NCBI RefSeq assembly: GCF_050948175.1 | Contig: NW_027490499.1 | Coordinates: 109,385-173,384, forward strand | Origin: Xylocopa sonorina | Taxonomy: Eukaryota; Arthropoda; Insecta; Hymenoptera; Apidae | Length of the DNA stretch: 64,000 bases | Direction of reading: 5' to 3' | Shown: one piece after another, positions 1 through 10,683 of the stretch | How the letters are laid out: every line of letters starts with the position of its first letter | How positions within the stretch are numbered: the stretch's first letter is position 1 | Translations under genes and position numbers: made by a program | The notes under the pieces: model-generated | Seen by the model: the letters and a program-made list of their open reading frames with translations, nothing else | Told to the model about the DNA's origin: nothing | Database searches by the model: none

Positions 1-2478
1 CCATACATATACGGTAATCAATTCAAACTCGTTACCGACCATCGACCGTTAGTGTGGATGAATTCGGTCAAGGACCCGTCAAGTAGACTCGTACGGTGGA
101 GGCTTAAGTTAGCGGAATTTGACTACGAGATGGTCTATAAAAGTGGAAAAACGAACCTTAATGCGGACGCATTGTCGCGGAATCCCGCTCAAATTTTTCC
201 GCTCTCGTATTCAGAAAACTCGGAGGACGACATCTTCGATGTGCCTCCGGAAACCCGTAAAAAGTATACCACACTAGCGCCTCCTCCTACTCCGGTAACA
301 TCAGAACCTGAATTACCGACTCCAGGCACGTCCTTCCGTACCAACACAGCACCACCTCCGCAAGTCGCCAGCGACAGCACCGACTTCTATACTCCTGCTC
401 CAAATGAATTTTTCCGACGCGAACCTCTATTTAATTTCAGCCGTGACGCATTATCAACGCGACGAGACAATGTAGTTGTCTTCGTCACGCAATCTGGGCA
501 CCCCTATGACACGGGCGCCAAAGATCTAGCGAACGCTGAAAAATTCCTTCCAAACAAAAATCACGTTCTTACCAAAGCCAAAGTCATACAAATCGGAAAC
601 GAATTCCAAATCCAGCTTCCAATCATCGAACATTCCACCAGATCAATCAATTTCCAGACCGTAATAGAAACATTCAGATCCTTGTGCGACGTTGTAAACG
701 AATTACAATTACAAACATTTAGTATCGCACAAACCTATCTAGACTCCGTATCCTGGTCCCGAATCCAGAAAATCCTTCAAGACCTGTTTTACGAAACAAC
801 TGTCCAGATTACGGTCTGCCAGGGCCTCATTAAAACCCCTTCGGTCGAAGAGCGACTGAAAATAATAAGAGAAAACCACGACTCCCCTGTGGGAGGTCAC
901 AAAGGGGTTAATAAAACTTATTCTCGCATCAGACAACAATACTTTTGGCCAAACATGAAAACACAAATACAAGAATATATTGGCAAATGTAAAAGTTGTC
1001 AGACAGAGAAACTGGTCCGGGTAAAGACCAGACAGCCTCTCACTTTAACCGACACCCCTGGCAGGGCATTCGATAAGATTTCAATGGACGTAATGGGTCC
1101 TCTTCCCGAAACTTCCGACGGTTATACGAGTATCCTCACGATCCAAGATCTCCTCACTAAATACTCAGTCGCAGTTCCTCTCAAAACCACCACCGCAGTA
1201 GACATTGCCGAAGCTTTAATAAAAGAATTCATTTGTAAGTTCGGATGCCCGAAAGGCATACTCACGGACCAAGGTTCGAACTTTATAAACAGCTTGATTA
1301 AAGCCATAGCAATCAAATTCCGTATTAAGCAATACAAGTCCACTGCGTTCCATCCACAGACAAACGGGTCCGTTGAACGATCTCACCACGTCCTGGCCGA
1401 ATATCTGAAGCATTACATAGAGTCGAGTAACGATTGGGTGAATTGGTTACCGTATGCAATGTTTTCATACAACACCAGTGTGCACGAGGGTACATTATAC
1501 ACCCCACACGAACTAGTGTTCGGCAGGATAGCTAGGACGCCGTCAGCCACTCCTTTTCAGGACAGCTCTGATAACGAAACTTATAGCGACTATCTTATAC
1601 AACTTCAGGAGAAAATCTCGAAATCTCAGGATTTGGCTAAAGCCAATCTAGACAATGCGAAACGCCGTTCTAAATATTATTATGACCGAAATCTCAATGT
1701 CCAAAACTTCGAGGTAGGCCAATGGGTCTATCTTTTAAAAGAGCCGAACAAACATAAGTTCCAGGCACAGTATTCTGGACCGTACCGTATCCTCGAAATT
1801 TTGGGCAATTGTAATGTTAAGCTGAATGTAAAAGGGCGCCATAAAATTGTTCATACGAACAAAATCAAAATTTGTAAACGAATGCATAGTATGCAGAGTG
1901 TGGATGCTAGTGAAAGAAAAGTGCGAAAAACTGAAAATGAAGTCAGTGAGAGCAGTGACATTCAAACGAACGCTGAAAGTGAAAGCGACGAAAGTGCCTG
2001 CAATCCGAAGGAAGCCCGCAGCCACGGTCCAAACTCCAAACGTTATCGCCAGGATCAACCAGGCGAAAAACCTCAGATTCCGCAGCATCCAGCCGACAGG
2101 ACCAAGAGAAGGATCCAGCATCCCGAAATCTACCCAACAGACAAGAGATCTCGGCATGGCCGAGATTCTTTTTCCAAGGGGGGTGGTGTAACGTCAGGCG
2201 TACCGCCTGCCACCCTCCGGCGTCCACCTCATCATCCCCAGCATCCGTATCCGGAGCCCCTGCACACGGGCCACCCGCCGACTCGCCGTCCCTACAGAAG
2301 GAGACAAAGGTACGAGAGGGAAGAGGGATGCAGCATGCCGCGCCCACGCGCGATCTCCACACACGAGGGGGAGGACTTCACCCCGTATTACGAGGGCGAG
2401 GAGCTCTCCGACACGTACTGGGTCGAATCCCCAGCAATCACGAAGCCCTATACGTACTTCTCGTACATGTGGGATTAG
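1..2478 (+). CDS. pol: Pol polyprotein, C-terminal part (RNase H end, integrase), copy A
   Basis: Open from base 1 to a TAG at 2476-2478 (825 codons visible; the start is outside). Numbering from base 1, the last RNase H acidic residue is D13 in VTDHRPL, followed by the ADALSR motif that closes this domain in Ty3/Gypsy elements. A Pro/Thr/Ser-rich linker follows. The integrase has an HHCC zinc finger (H293, H300, C330, C333) and a catalytic triad D363, D423, E459, giving the DD35E spacing. A GPY/F motif lies at 593-595. The last 230 or so residues are hydrophilic, first Glu/Ser/Lys-rich and then Pro/Arg-rich. About 97 codons lie inside the 3' LTR. Integrase inserts the reverse-transcribed DNA into the host genome. 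No chromodomain is recognisable. Copy B has a frameshifting deletion that would fall between E459 and the GPY/F motif. Confidence 0.93.
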   Translation, partial: PYIYGNQFKLVTDHRPLVWMNSVKDPSSRLVRWRLKLAEFDYEMVYKSGKTNLNADALSRNPAQIFPLSYSENSEDDIFDVPPETRKKYTTLAPPPTPVTSEPELPTPGTSFRTNTAPPPQVASDSTDFYTPAPNEFFRREPLFNFSRDALSTRRDNVVVFVTQSGHPYDTGAKDLANAEKFLPNKNHVLTKAKVIQIGNEFQIQLPIIEHSTRSINFQTVIETFRSLCDVVNELQLQTFSIAQTYLDSVSWSRIQKILQDLFYETTVQITVCQGLIKTPSVEERLKIIRENHDSPVGGHKGVNKTYSRIRQQYFWPNMKTQIQEYIGKCKSCQTEKLVRVKTRQPLTLTDTPGRAFDKISMDVMGPLPETSDGYTSILTIQDLLTKYSVAVPLKTTTAVDIAEALIKEFICKFGCPKGILTDQGSNFINSLIKAIAIKFRIKQYKSTAFHPQTNGSVERSHHVLAEYLKHYIESSNDWVNWLPYAMFSYNTSVHEGTLYTPHELVFGRIARTPSATPFQDSSDNETYSDYLIQLQEKISKSQDLAKANLDNAKRRSKYYYDRNLNVQNFEVGQWVYLLKEPNKHKFQAQYSGPYRILEILGNCNVKLNVKGRHKIVHTNKIKICKRMHSMQSVDASERKVRKTENEVSESSDIQTNAESESDESACNPKEARSHGPNSKRYRQDQPGEKPQIPQHPADRTKRRIQHPEIYPTDKRSRHGRDSFSKGGGVTSGVPPATLRRPPHHPQHPYPEPLHTGHPPTRRPYRRRQRYEREEGCSMPRPRAISTHEGEDFTPYYEGEELSDTYWVESPAITKPYTYFSYMWD
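2176..2186 (+). other. Polypurine tract, copy A
   Basis: The purine-rich run AAGGGGGGTGG ends immediately before the LTR's first base (TGTAAC). This is the position of the primer for plus-strand DNA synthesis in LTR retrotransposons. It lies inside the open pol frame, so pol and the replication signal overlap. The same run precedes the 3' LTR of copy B. Confidence 0.85.
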
Positions 2479-3720
2479 AATAAGCACACTACTCATACAT
2501 GTACATACACACCAACACACACCTAGATTTAAGTAAATATATGTATATATTTTATTCATGCACGGTTATGTTCCGTGCACTCGCGCGCACACTCGACGCT
2601 CGCGGCTCACGCTTAACGCGGGCCGCGCCCCACTCCGAACGGCCGCCCCACCACGAGGGCCGAGCGGCCGCCCTACTCCGACCGTCCGCCCCACCGCGAG
2701 GGCCCAGCGACTCGCGCGCCGCGCGACCCGAGGGGGTCGCGGACGCGAGATCCGAGAGTCAGTTGCTAACTCATCTCCGAACGGGAGAGTTCCAATCTCA
2801 CCTCCGAACTGGAGAGTTCGCATCTCATCTCCGAACCGAGGAGTTCTAATCCAGCATCCGAACGATGCACCTCCGATCCGAGCAATAGGCTCATTCGCAA
2901 CGAGCAATTAGCTCTAATGCATTCGTCTCTATCCATACTCCCATAGCGGAGTCCATTCGATACCTTATACTATTTCTAATTCTCATTGTAATCGCTAGTC
3001 AGTAACTTAGAACTTAGTCAAGTGTATTTAGTATAGTGAAATCATAGAATATAGTTTATTTTTACCAGATTCAAAGTATCTTTATTCGAGTCCAAATACA
3101 ATTCCTTAATTCTACTCCACGGGTACGCTCGCGATTATTCTATTTCTATATCTCATCTGCGATAGTCTTGAGGCTCGACGACTAGAGCGAACCAGCGCTT
3201 AGTTGCTCCATCCTCACTTCTACCGTATACAGAATATCTTGCGCCCAGGTTGATCCCGGTAAGCTAGAGCGAACCAACGCTTAGCCGCGCCGTACTCGAC
3301 CGAAGTTCAAGTATTCTCGACGAGCCTTGCACCTCCGACAAAGCGTACACGACGCGCGGGGAGGAGAGAGTTTATTCGTCGTCTCGCTCGGGAATACGTG
3401 GGTGATGCACCAGAATATTCAATATCCTGCGTTCGAGTCCTGGTACCTGTGAAGGAGGTTTCCTTCGCCGCACGACCCGTACCTCCGTTCCAGCCGAACG
3501 CCGCCGCCATCCCGGTTGCGGATCCAAGGCGCTCCAGGTACCTAGAAAGAGAAATCAGACAGCGGAATCAAGCCTTCGCAAGGTAAGTTTAGTGTTAATT
3601 ACCGTTTTATCGAGTCCGAAACGCCAACGAACCCGGTCCGGACGCAATTCGCGTTATTTTCGGGAACGGTTACGACTTTGTGCCACCGTTGCGAGCGCAA
3701 CCGCACCTCGGGACGTGACA
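2187..3720 (+). repeat. 3' LTR of copy A (1534 bp)
   Basis: It starts TGT and ends ACA, as LTRs of this class do, with limits set by alignment to both LTRs of copy B. It differs from them by about 29 substitutions and two indels: two extra 27-bp minisatellite units, and an 81-bp deletion at 3481 between CGTAC direct repeats. The differences are uneven. None was found in the first 300 bp or the last 120 bp; most fall between about 2870 and 3600. It contains the TATA-like stretch (around 2538-2554), the 7-bp hairpin (2559-2579) and the GTAAGT donor-like site (3583-3588) also present in copy B. Confidence 0.95.
2769..2869 (+). repeat. 27-bp minisatellite inside the copy A LTR
   Basis: Three tandem units with the shape CTCAtCTCCGAAC..GGAGAGTTC, plus a diverged fourth. 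Copy B LTRs have two fewer units (54 bp shorter here), which together with the 81-bp deletion explains the net 27-bp length difference between the copies. Replication slippage is the simplest cause. Confidence 0.85.
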
Positions 3721-4412
3721 CTACGATACCTAGACATCTGCATCGCTAATACCTTGCAAGTAAGTGTCGCATTTACTTTCATTTGAATCGTAGACGAGGA
3801 ATGCAAAACACTTCGCAATGAATATTATATCTTATCTTGAAACATAGATATGAGATGCGATATCGCGTTTTAAGAACCATATGAACTCTATTGCTACGAT
3901 ACGTAGACATCTGCAATCGCTATTTCCTTGCAAGGAAGTGTCGCATTTACTTTCAATTGAATCGTAGATGAGGAATGCATAACACTTCGCAATGAATATT
4001 ATATCTTATCATGAAACGTAGATACGAGATGCAATATCTCGTTTTAAGAAGCATTTGATATCTATTGCTACGATACGTAGACATCTGCAATCGCTATTTC
4101 CTTGCAACGAAGTGTCACATTTACTTTCATTTGAATCGTAGACGAGGAATGCATAACACTTCGCAATGAATATTATATCTTATCTTGAAACATAGATATG
4201 AGATGCGATATCGCGTTTTAAGGATCATATGAACTCTATTGCTACGATACGTAGACATCTGCAATCGCTATTTCCTTGAAACGAAGTGTCGCATTTACTT
4301 TCATTTGAATCGTAGACGAGGAATGCATAACACTTCGCAATGAATATTATATCTTATCATGAAACGTAGATACGAGATGCAATATCTCGTTTTAAGAAGC
4401 ATTTGAAATCTA
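3721..4412. repeat. Edge block of class II satellite monomers
   Basis: The first four monomers next to copy A all carry the class II signature: TTTACTTTCA, AATCGTAGACGAGGAATGCA and CGCAATGAATATT. Two subtypes alternate. One has GCGATATCGCG and AAGAAC/GATCATATGAACTC. The other has GCAATATCTCG and AAGCATTTGA. The very first monomer also has private changes (a missing A after CTGCA, and AATACCTTGCAAGTAAG). Monomers after 4412 are mostly class I. Confidence 0.8.
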
Positions 4413-7400
4413 TTGCTACGGTACGTAGACATCTCCAAACGCTATTTCCTAGCAAGGAAGTGTCGCATTTACATTCATTTGATGTGTAGACGAGGAATAC
4501 ATAACACTTCGCAAATCATATTATATCTTACCATGAAACATAGAAATGAGATGCGATATCGCGTTTTAAGAAGCATTAGAACTCTATTGCTACGATACCT
4601 AGACATCTGCAGACGCTATTTCCTAGCAAGGAAGTGTCGCATTTACATCCATTTGAAGTGTAGACGAGGAATACATAACACTTCGCAAATCATATTATAT
4701 CTTACCATGAAACATAGAAATGAGATGCGATATCGCGTTTTAAGAAGCATCAGAAATCCATTGCTATGATACGTAGACATCTGCAAACGCTATTACCTTG
4801 CAAGAAAGTGTCGCATTTACATTTATTTGAAGTGTAGACGAGGAATACATAACACTTCGCAAATCATATTATATCTTACCATGAAACATAGAAATGTGAT
4901 GCGATATCGCGTTTTAAGAAGCATTAGAACTCTATTTCTACGATACCTAGACATCAGCAGACGCTATTTCCTAGCAAGGAAGTGTCGCATTTACATTCAA
5001 TTGATGTGTAGACGAGGAGTACATAACGCTTCGCAAATCATATTATATCTTCCCATGAAACATAGAAATGAGATGCGATATCGCGTTTTGAGAAGCATCA
5101 GAAATCCATTGCTACGATACGTAGACATCTGCAAACGCTATTTCCTAGCAAGGAAGTTTCGCATTTACATTCATTTGAAGTGTAGACGAGGAATACATAA
5201 TACTTCGCAAATCATATTATATCTTACCATGAAACATAGAAATGTGATGCGATATCGCGTTTTAAGAAGCATTAGAACTCTATTTCTACGATACCTAGAC
5301 ATCAGCAGACGCTATTTCCTAGCAAGGAAGTGTCGCATTTACATTCTTTTGAAGTGTGGACGAGGAATACATGACACTTCGCAAATCATATTATATCTTA
5401 CCATGAAACATAGAAATGAGATGCGATATCGCGTTTTAAGAAGCAACAGAAATCCATTGCTATGATACGTAGACATCTGCAAACGCTATTACCTTGCAAG
5501 ACAGTGTCGCATTTACTTTCATTTGAATCGTAGACGAGGAATGCATAACACTTCGCAATGAATATTATATCTTATCATGAAACGTAGATACGAGATGCAA
5601 TATCTCGTTTTAAGAAGCATTTGAAATCTATTGCTACGATACGTAGACATCTGCAATCGCTATTTCCTTGCAACGAAGTGTCGCATTTACTTTCATTTGA
5701 ATCGTAGACGAGGAATGCATAACACTTCGCAATGAATATTATATCTTATCATGAAACGTAGATACGAGATGCAATATCTCGTTTTAAGAAGCATTTGAAA
5801 TCTATTGCTACGATACGTAGACATCTGCAATCGCTATTTCCTTGCAACGAAGTGTCGCATTTACTTTCATTTGAATCGTAGACGAGGAATGCATAACACT
5901 TCGCAATGAATATTATATCTTATCATGAAACGTAGATATGAGATGCAATATCTCGTTTTAAGAAGCATTTGAAATCTATTGCTTCGATACCTAGACATCT
6001 GCAGACGCTATTTCCTAGCAAGGAAGTGTCGCATTTACATTCATTTGAAGTGTGGACGAGGAATACATAACACTTCGCAAATCATATTATATCTTACCAT
6101 GAAACATAGAAATGTGATGCGATATCGCGTTTTAAGAAGCATTAGAACTCTATTGCTACGATACCTAGACATCTGCAGACGCTATTTCCTAGAAAGGAAG
6201 TGTCGCATTTACATTCATTTGAAGTGTGGACGAGGAATACATGACACTTCGCAAATCATATTATATCTTACCATGAAACATAGAAATGAGATGCAATATC
6301 TCGTTTTAAGAAGCATTTGAAATCTATTGCTTCGATACGTAGACATCTGCAAACGCTATTTCCTTGCAAGGAAGTGTCGCATTTACATTCATTTGAAGTG
6401 TAGACGAGGAATACATAACACTTCGCAAATCATATTATATCTTACCATGAAACATAGAAACGAGATGCGATATCGCGCTTTAAGAATCATAAGAACTCTA
6501 TTGCTACAATACGTAGACATCTGCAAACGCTATTTCCTAGCAAGGAAGTGTCGCATTTACATTCATTTGATGTGTAGACGAGGAGTACATAACACTTCGC
6601 AAATCATATTATATCTTATCATGAAACATAGAAATGAGATGCGATATCGGGTTTTGAGAAGCATCAGAAATCCATTGCTACTATACGTAGACATCTGCAA
6701 ACGCTATTTCCTAGCAAGGAAGTGTCGCATTTACATTCATTTGAAGTGTAGACGAGGAATACATAACACTTCGCAAATCATATTATATCTTACCATGAAA
6801 CATAGAAATGAGATGCGATATCGCGTTTTAAGAAGCATCAGAAATCCATTGCTACGATACGTAGACATCTGCAAACGCTATTTCCTTGCAAGAAAGTGTC
6901 GCATTTACATTCATTTGAAGTGTAGACGAGGAATACATAACACTTCGCAAATCATATTATATCTTACCATGAAACATAGAAATGAGATGCGATATCGCGT
7001 TTTAAGAAGCATTAGAACTGTATTGCTACGATACCTAGACATCTGCAGACGCTATTTCCTAGCAAGGAAGTGTCGCATTTACATCCATTTGAAGTGTGGA
7101 CGAGGAATACATGACACTTCGCAAATCATATTATATCTTAACATGAAACATAGAAATGAGATGCGATATCGCGTTTTAAGAAGCATCAGAAATCCATTGC
7201 TACGATACGTAGACATCTGCAAACGCTATTTCTTTGCAAGAAAGTGTCGCATTTACATTCAGTTGATGTGTTGATGAGGAATACATAACACTTCGCAAAT
7301 CATATTATATCTTACCATGAGACATAGAAATGAGATGCGATATCGCGTTTTAAGAAGCATTAGAACTCTATTGCTACGATACGTAGACATCTGCAAACGC

Positions 7401-9105
7401 TATTTCCTTGCAAGGAAGTGTCGCATTTACATTCATTTGAAGTGTAAACGAGGAATACATGACACTTCGCAAATCATATTATATCTTACCATGAAACAGA
7501 AATGTGATGCGATATCGCGTTTTAAGGAGCATAAGAACTCTATTTCTACGATACCTAGACATCAGCAGACGCTATTTCCTTGCAAGAAAGTGTCGCATTT
7601 ACTTTCATTTGAATCGTAGACGGGGAATGCATAACACTTCGCAATGAATATTATATCTTATCTTGAAACATAGAAATGAGATGCGATATCGCGTTTTAAG
7701 AATCATATGAACTCTATTGCTACGGTACGTAGACATCTGCAATCGCTATTTCCTTGCAAGGAAGTGTCGCATTTACTTTCATTTGAATCGTAGACGAGGA
7801 ATGCATAACACTTCGCAATGAATATTATATCTTATCATGAAACGTAGATACGAGATGCAATATCTCGTTTTAAGAAGCATTTGAAATCTATTGCTACGAT
7901 ACGTAGACATCTGCAAACGCTATTTCCTAGCAAGGAAGTGTCGCATTTACATTCATTTGATGTGTAGACGAGGAATACATAACACTTCGCAAATCATATT
8001 ATATCTTACCATGAAGCATAGAAATGAGATGCGATATCGCGTTTTAAGAAGCATTAGAGCTCTATTGCTACGATACCTAGACATCTGCAGACGCTATTTC
8101 CCAGCAAGGAAGTGTCGCATTTACATCCATTTGAAGTGTAGACGAGGAATACATAACACTTCGCAAATCATATTATATCTTACCATGAAACATAGAAATG
8201 TGATGCGATATCGCGTTTTAAGAAGCATTAGAACTCTATTGCTACGATACCTAGACATCTGCAGACGCTATTTCCTAGAAAGGAAGTGTCGCATTTACAT
8301 TCATTTGAAGTGTGGACGAGGAATACATGACACTTCGCAAATCATATTATATCTTACCATGAAACATAGAAATGAGATGCAATATCTCGTTTTAAGAAGC
8401 ATTTGAAACCTATTGCTTCGATACGTAGACATCTGCAAACGCTATTTCCTTGCAAGGAAGTGTCGCATTTACATTCATTTGAAGTGTAGACGAGGAATAC
8501 ATAACACTTCGCAAATCATATTATATCTTACCATGAAACATAGAAACGAGATGCGATATCGCGCTTTAAGAATCATAAGAACTCTATTGCTACAATACGT
8601 AGACATCTGCAAACGCTATTTCCTAGCAAGGAAGTGTCGCATTTACATTCATTTGATGTGTAGACGAGGAGTACATAACACTTCGCAAATCATATTATAT
8701 CTTACCATGAAACATAGAAATGAGATGCGATATCGCGTTTTGAGAAGCATCAGAAATCCATTGCTACTATACGTAGACATCTGCAAACGCTATTTCCTAG
8801 CAAGGAAGTGTCCCATTTACATTCATTTGAAGTGTAGACGAGGAATACATAACAATTCGCAAATCATATTATATCTTACCATGAAACATAGAAATGAGAT
8901 GCGATATCGCGTTTTGAGAAGCATCAGAAATCCATTGCTACTATACGTAGACATCTGCAAACGCTATTTCCTAGCAAGGAAGTGTCCCATTTACATTCAT
9001 TTGAAGTGTAGACGAGGAATACATAACACTTCGCAAATCATTTTATATCTTACCATGAAACATAGAAATGAGATGCGATATCGCGTTTTAAGAAGCATTA
9101 GAACT

Positions 9106-9109
9106 CTAT
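9106..9109 (+). other. Target site duplication CTAT, left side of copy B
   Basis: CTAT sits directly before the TGTAAC start of copy B, and CTAT again follows its ACA end at 18074-18077. Removing the element and one CTAT leaves a normal satellite monomer (AGAACTCTATTTCTACGATAC) with its 174-bp register intact. This proves insertion into a pre-existing array. Confidence 0.95.
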
Positions 9110-9460
9110 TGTAACGTCAGGCGTACCGCCTGCCACCCTCCGGCGTCCACCTCATCATCCCCAGCATCCGTATCCGGAGCCCCTGCACACGGGCCACCCG
9201 CCGACTCGCCGTCCCTACAGAAGGAGACAAAGGTACGAGAGGGAAGAGGGATGCAGCATGCCGCGCCCACGCGCGATCTCCACACACGAGGGGGAGGACT
9301 TCACCCCGTATTACGAGGGCGAGGAGCTCTCCGACACGTACTGGGTCGAATCCCCAGCAATCACGAAGCCCTATACGTACTTCTCGTACATGTGGGATTA
9401 GAATAAGCACACTACTCACCTATGTACATACACACCAACACACACCTAGATTTAAGTGAA

Positions 9461-9477
9461 TATATGTATATATTTTA
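9461..9477 (+). promoter_or_regulatory. TATA-like element of the LTR promoter
   Basis: An isolated A/T run containing TATATGTATATATTTTA in otherwise GC-rich LTR sequence. It stands about 25-30 bp before the GC-rich block and hairpin, where an RNA start (U3/R border) would be expected. The same stretch occurs in copy A and in the 3' LTR. The start site itself is not established. An initiator-like TCAGTT at 9682-9687 is an alternative. Confidence 0.45.
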
Positions 9478-9481
9478 TTCA

Positions 9482-9502
9482 TGCACGGTTATGTTCCGTG
9501 CA
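9482..9502 (+). other. Short hairpin near the predicted U3/R border
   Basis: TGCACGG and CCGTGCA form a perfect 7-bp stem around a 7-nt loop (TTATGTT), just downstream of the TATA-like run. It is preserved in copy A (2559-2579) and in the 3' LTR (16885-16905). It could be a 5'-end structure of the transcript. Function is not shown. Confidence 0.6.
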
Positions 9503-10050
9503 CTCGCGCGCACACTCGACGCTCGCGGCTCACGCTTAACGCGGGCCGCGCCCCACTCCGAACGGCCGCCCCACCACGAGGGCCGAGCGGCCGCCCTACT
9601 CCGACCGTCCGCCCCACCGCGAGGGCCCAGCGACTCGCGCGCCGCGCGACCCGAGGAGGTCGCGGACGCGAGATCCGAGAGTCAGTTCATATCTCATCTC
9701 CGAACCGAGGAGTTCTAATCCAGCATCCGAACGATGCACTTCCGATCCGAGCAATAGGCTCATTCGCAACGAGCAATTAGCTCTAATGCATTCGTCTCTA
9801 TCCATACTCCCATAGCGGAGTCCGTTCGATACTTTATACTATTTCTAATTCTCATTGTAATCGCTAGTCAGTAACTTAGAATTTAGTCAAGTGTATCTAG
9901 TATAGTGAAATCATAGAATATAGTTTATTTTTACCAGATTCAAAGTATCTTTATTCGAGTTCAAATACAATTCCTTAATTCTAATCCACGGGTACGCTCG
10001 CGATTATTCTAATTCTATATCTCATCTACGATAGTCTTGAGGCTCGACGA

Positions 10051-10153
10051 CTAGAGCGAACCAGCGCTTAGTTGCTCCATCCTCACTTCTACCGTGTACA
10101 GAATATCTTGCGCCCAGGTCGATCCCGGTAAGCTAGAGCGAACCAACGCTTAG
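10051..10153 (+). repeat. Spaced 21-bp direct repeat in the LTR
   Basis: CTAGAGCGAACCA followed by G or A and CGCTTAG occurs at 10051-10071 and again at 10133-10153, one mismatch apart. Both copies are also in the copy A LTR (about 3181-3201 and 3263-3283). This could be a paired protein-binding site or an old duplication; nothing more can be said. Confidence 0.7.
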
Positions 10154-10155
10154 CC

Positions 10156-10536
10156 GTGCCGTATTCAACCGAGGTTCAAGTATTCTCGATGAGCCTTGCA
10201 CCTCCGACAAAGCGTACACGACGCGCGGGGAGGAGAGAGTTCATTCGTCGTCTCGCTCGGGAATACGTGGGTGATGCACCAGAATATTCAACTTCCTACG
10301 TTCGAGTCCTGGTTCCTGTGAAGGAGGTTTCCTTCGCCGCACGACCCGTACGAGTCGCCAATCGTCAGGGCCAAACGCCGATACCTGCCAGCCGGAGTCA
10401 ACCCGCCTGGACGCTTATTCCCGTAGACGTACCTCCGTTCCAGCCGTACGCCGCCGCCATCCCGGTTGCGGATCCAAGGCGCTCCAGGTACCTGGAAAGA
10501 GAAATCAGACAGCGGAATCAAGCCTTCGCAAGGTAA
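10156..10536 (+). CDS. LTR-embedded open frame of unknown function, ending at a splice-donor-like site
   Basis: An open frame of about 126 codons inside the LTR; the first ATG is at 10192 (114 codons). The product would be basic at the N-terminus (KRTRRAGRREF) and Pro/Ala-rich later, ending RQRNQAFAR. I recognise no domain. The stop TAA lies inside CAAGGTAAGT (10530-10539), which fits the 5' splice donor consensus, so the frame looks exon-like. The frame is also open in copy A, where an 81-bp deletion removes 27 codons in frame and the ATG is ACG. Between copies I count about 6 silent and 5-6 amino-acid-changing differences, weak evidence of constraint. It may instead be untranslated leader. 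The same frame recurs at 17559-17939. Confidence 0.3.
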   Translation: MPYSTEVQVFSMSLAPPTKRTRRAGRREFIRRLAREYVGDAPEYSTSYVRVLVPVKEVSFAARPVRVANRQGQTPIPASRSQPAWTLIPVDVPPFQPYAAAIPVADPRRSRYLEREIRQRNQAFAR

Positions 10537-10539
10537 GTT
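10530..10539 (+). promoter_or_regulatory. Splice-donor-like site in the LTR/leader
   Basis: CAAG|GTAAGT matches the eukaryotic 5' splice site consensus, located 134 bp before the LTR end. If transcription starts near 9500, it would sit in the transcribed leader upstream of gag, as leader donors do in retroviruses. The site is conserved in copy A and in the 3' LTR. A usable acceptor was not identified; CTAG at 10747-10750, just before the gag ATG, has no pyrimidine tract. Confidence 0.4.
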
Positions 10540-10683
10540 TAGTGTTAGTTACCGTTTTATCGAGTCCGAAACGCCAACGAACCCGGTCCGGACGCAATTC
10601 GCGTTATTTTCGGGAACGGTTACGACTTTGTGCCACCGTTGCGAGCGCAACCGCACCTCGGGACGTGACACGAAAGTTATTTT

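Larger units (their letters stand above)
1..3720 (+). mobile_element. Ty3/Gypsy LTR retrotransposon copy A, 3' part
   Basis: The 3' portion of an LTR retrotransposon that begins left of the window. It contains the end of pol, a polypurine tract and one complete 3' LTR ending in ACA at 3720, where satellite begins abruptly. It aligns colinearly with copy B at an offset of 14393 bases, with only about five substitutions seen over the shared internal region. It keeps a 67-bp segment of pol that copy B has lost. Its 5' LTR, gag and most of pol are outside the window, so completeness cannot be judged. The bases right after the LTR, CTAC, are the expected right-hand target duplication, but the left partner is not visible. 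Confidence 0.95.
3721..9109. repeat. 174-bp satellite array, left block (about 31 monomers)
   Basis: Tandem monomers of 174 bp in head-to-tail orientation. Equivalent positions recur at multiples of 174 (for example 4413 to 6327 is 11 monomers). Two small exceptions were seen: one base missing near 3742 in the first monomer, and TA missing near 7498. The first four monomers and those at about 5500-5970 are of the class with CGCAATGAATATT. Most others are of the class with CGCAAATCATATT. A 12-monomer duplication links about 6050-6900 with about 8140-8980 (offset 2086, that is 12x174 minus the 2-bp deletion). No gene is visible in this block; reading frames seen here come from the repeat unit. 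Confidence 0.97.
9110..10670 (+). repeat. 5' LTR of copy B (1561 bp)
   Basis: It runs from TGTAAC to GTGACA, with TGT/ACA terminal inversion. It contains a TATA-like run at about 9461-9477, a hairpin at 9482-9502, a very GC-rich stretch (about 9530-9680), a spaced direct repeat (10051-10153), a 126-codon open frame and a consensus-like splice donor at 10533. The first 300 bp are GC-rich and, in the 3' LTR, encode the end of pol. I saw no AATAAA on scanning, so the polyadenylation signal is unassigned. Confidence 0.96.

Noticed and set aside
2187..2559. Minus-strand frames over the LTR start and pol tail (for example 1943-2362 and 2194-2559)
   Set aside because: Shadows of the pol frame and GC-rich LTR; they recur only because the element is present twice.
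3721..9109. tRNA, rRNA or host gene within the satellite
   Set aside because: Every stretch examined falls into the 174-bp register; no unique sequence long enough for a gene remains.
9422..9780. Overlapping 98- and 99-codon frames in the LTR GC-rich block (also at 16825 and 2499)
   Set aside because: Two frames open over the same Arg/Pro-rich sequence, as expected by chance in high-GC DNA; the copy A versions differ by minisatellite units with no sign of selection on either frame.
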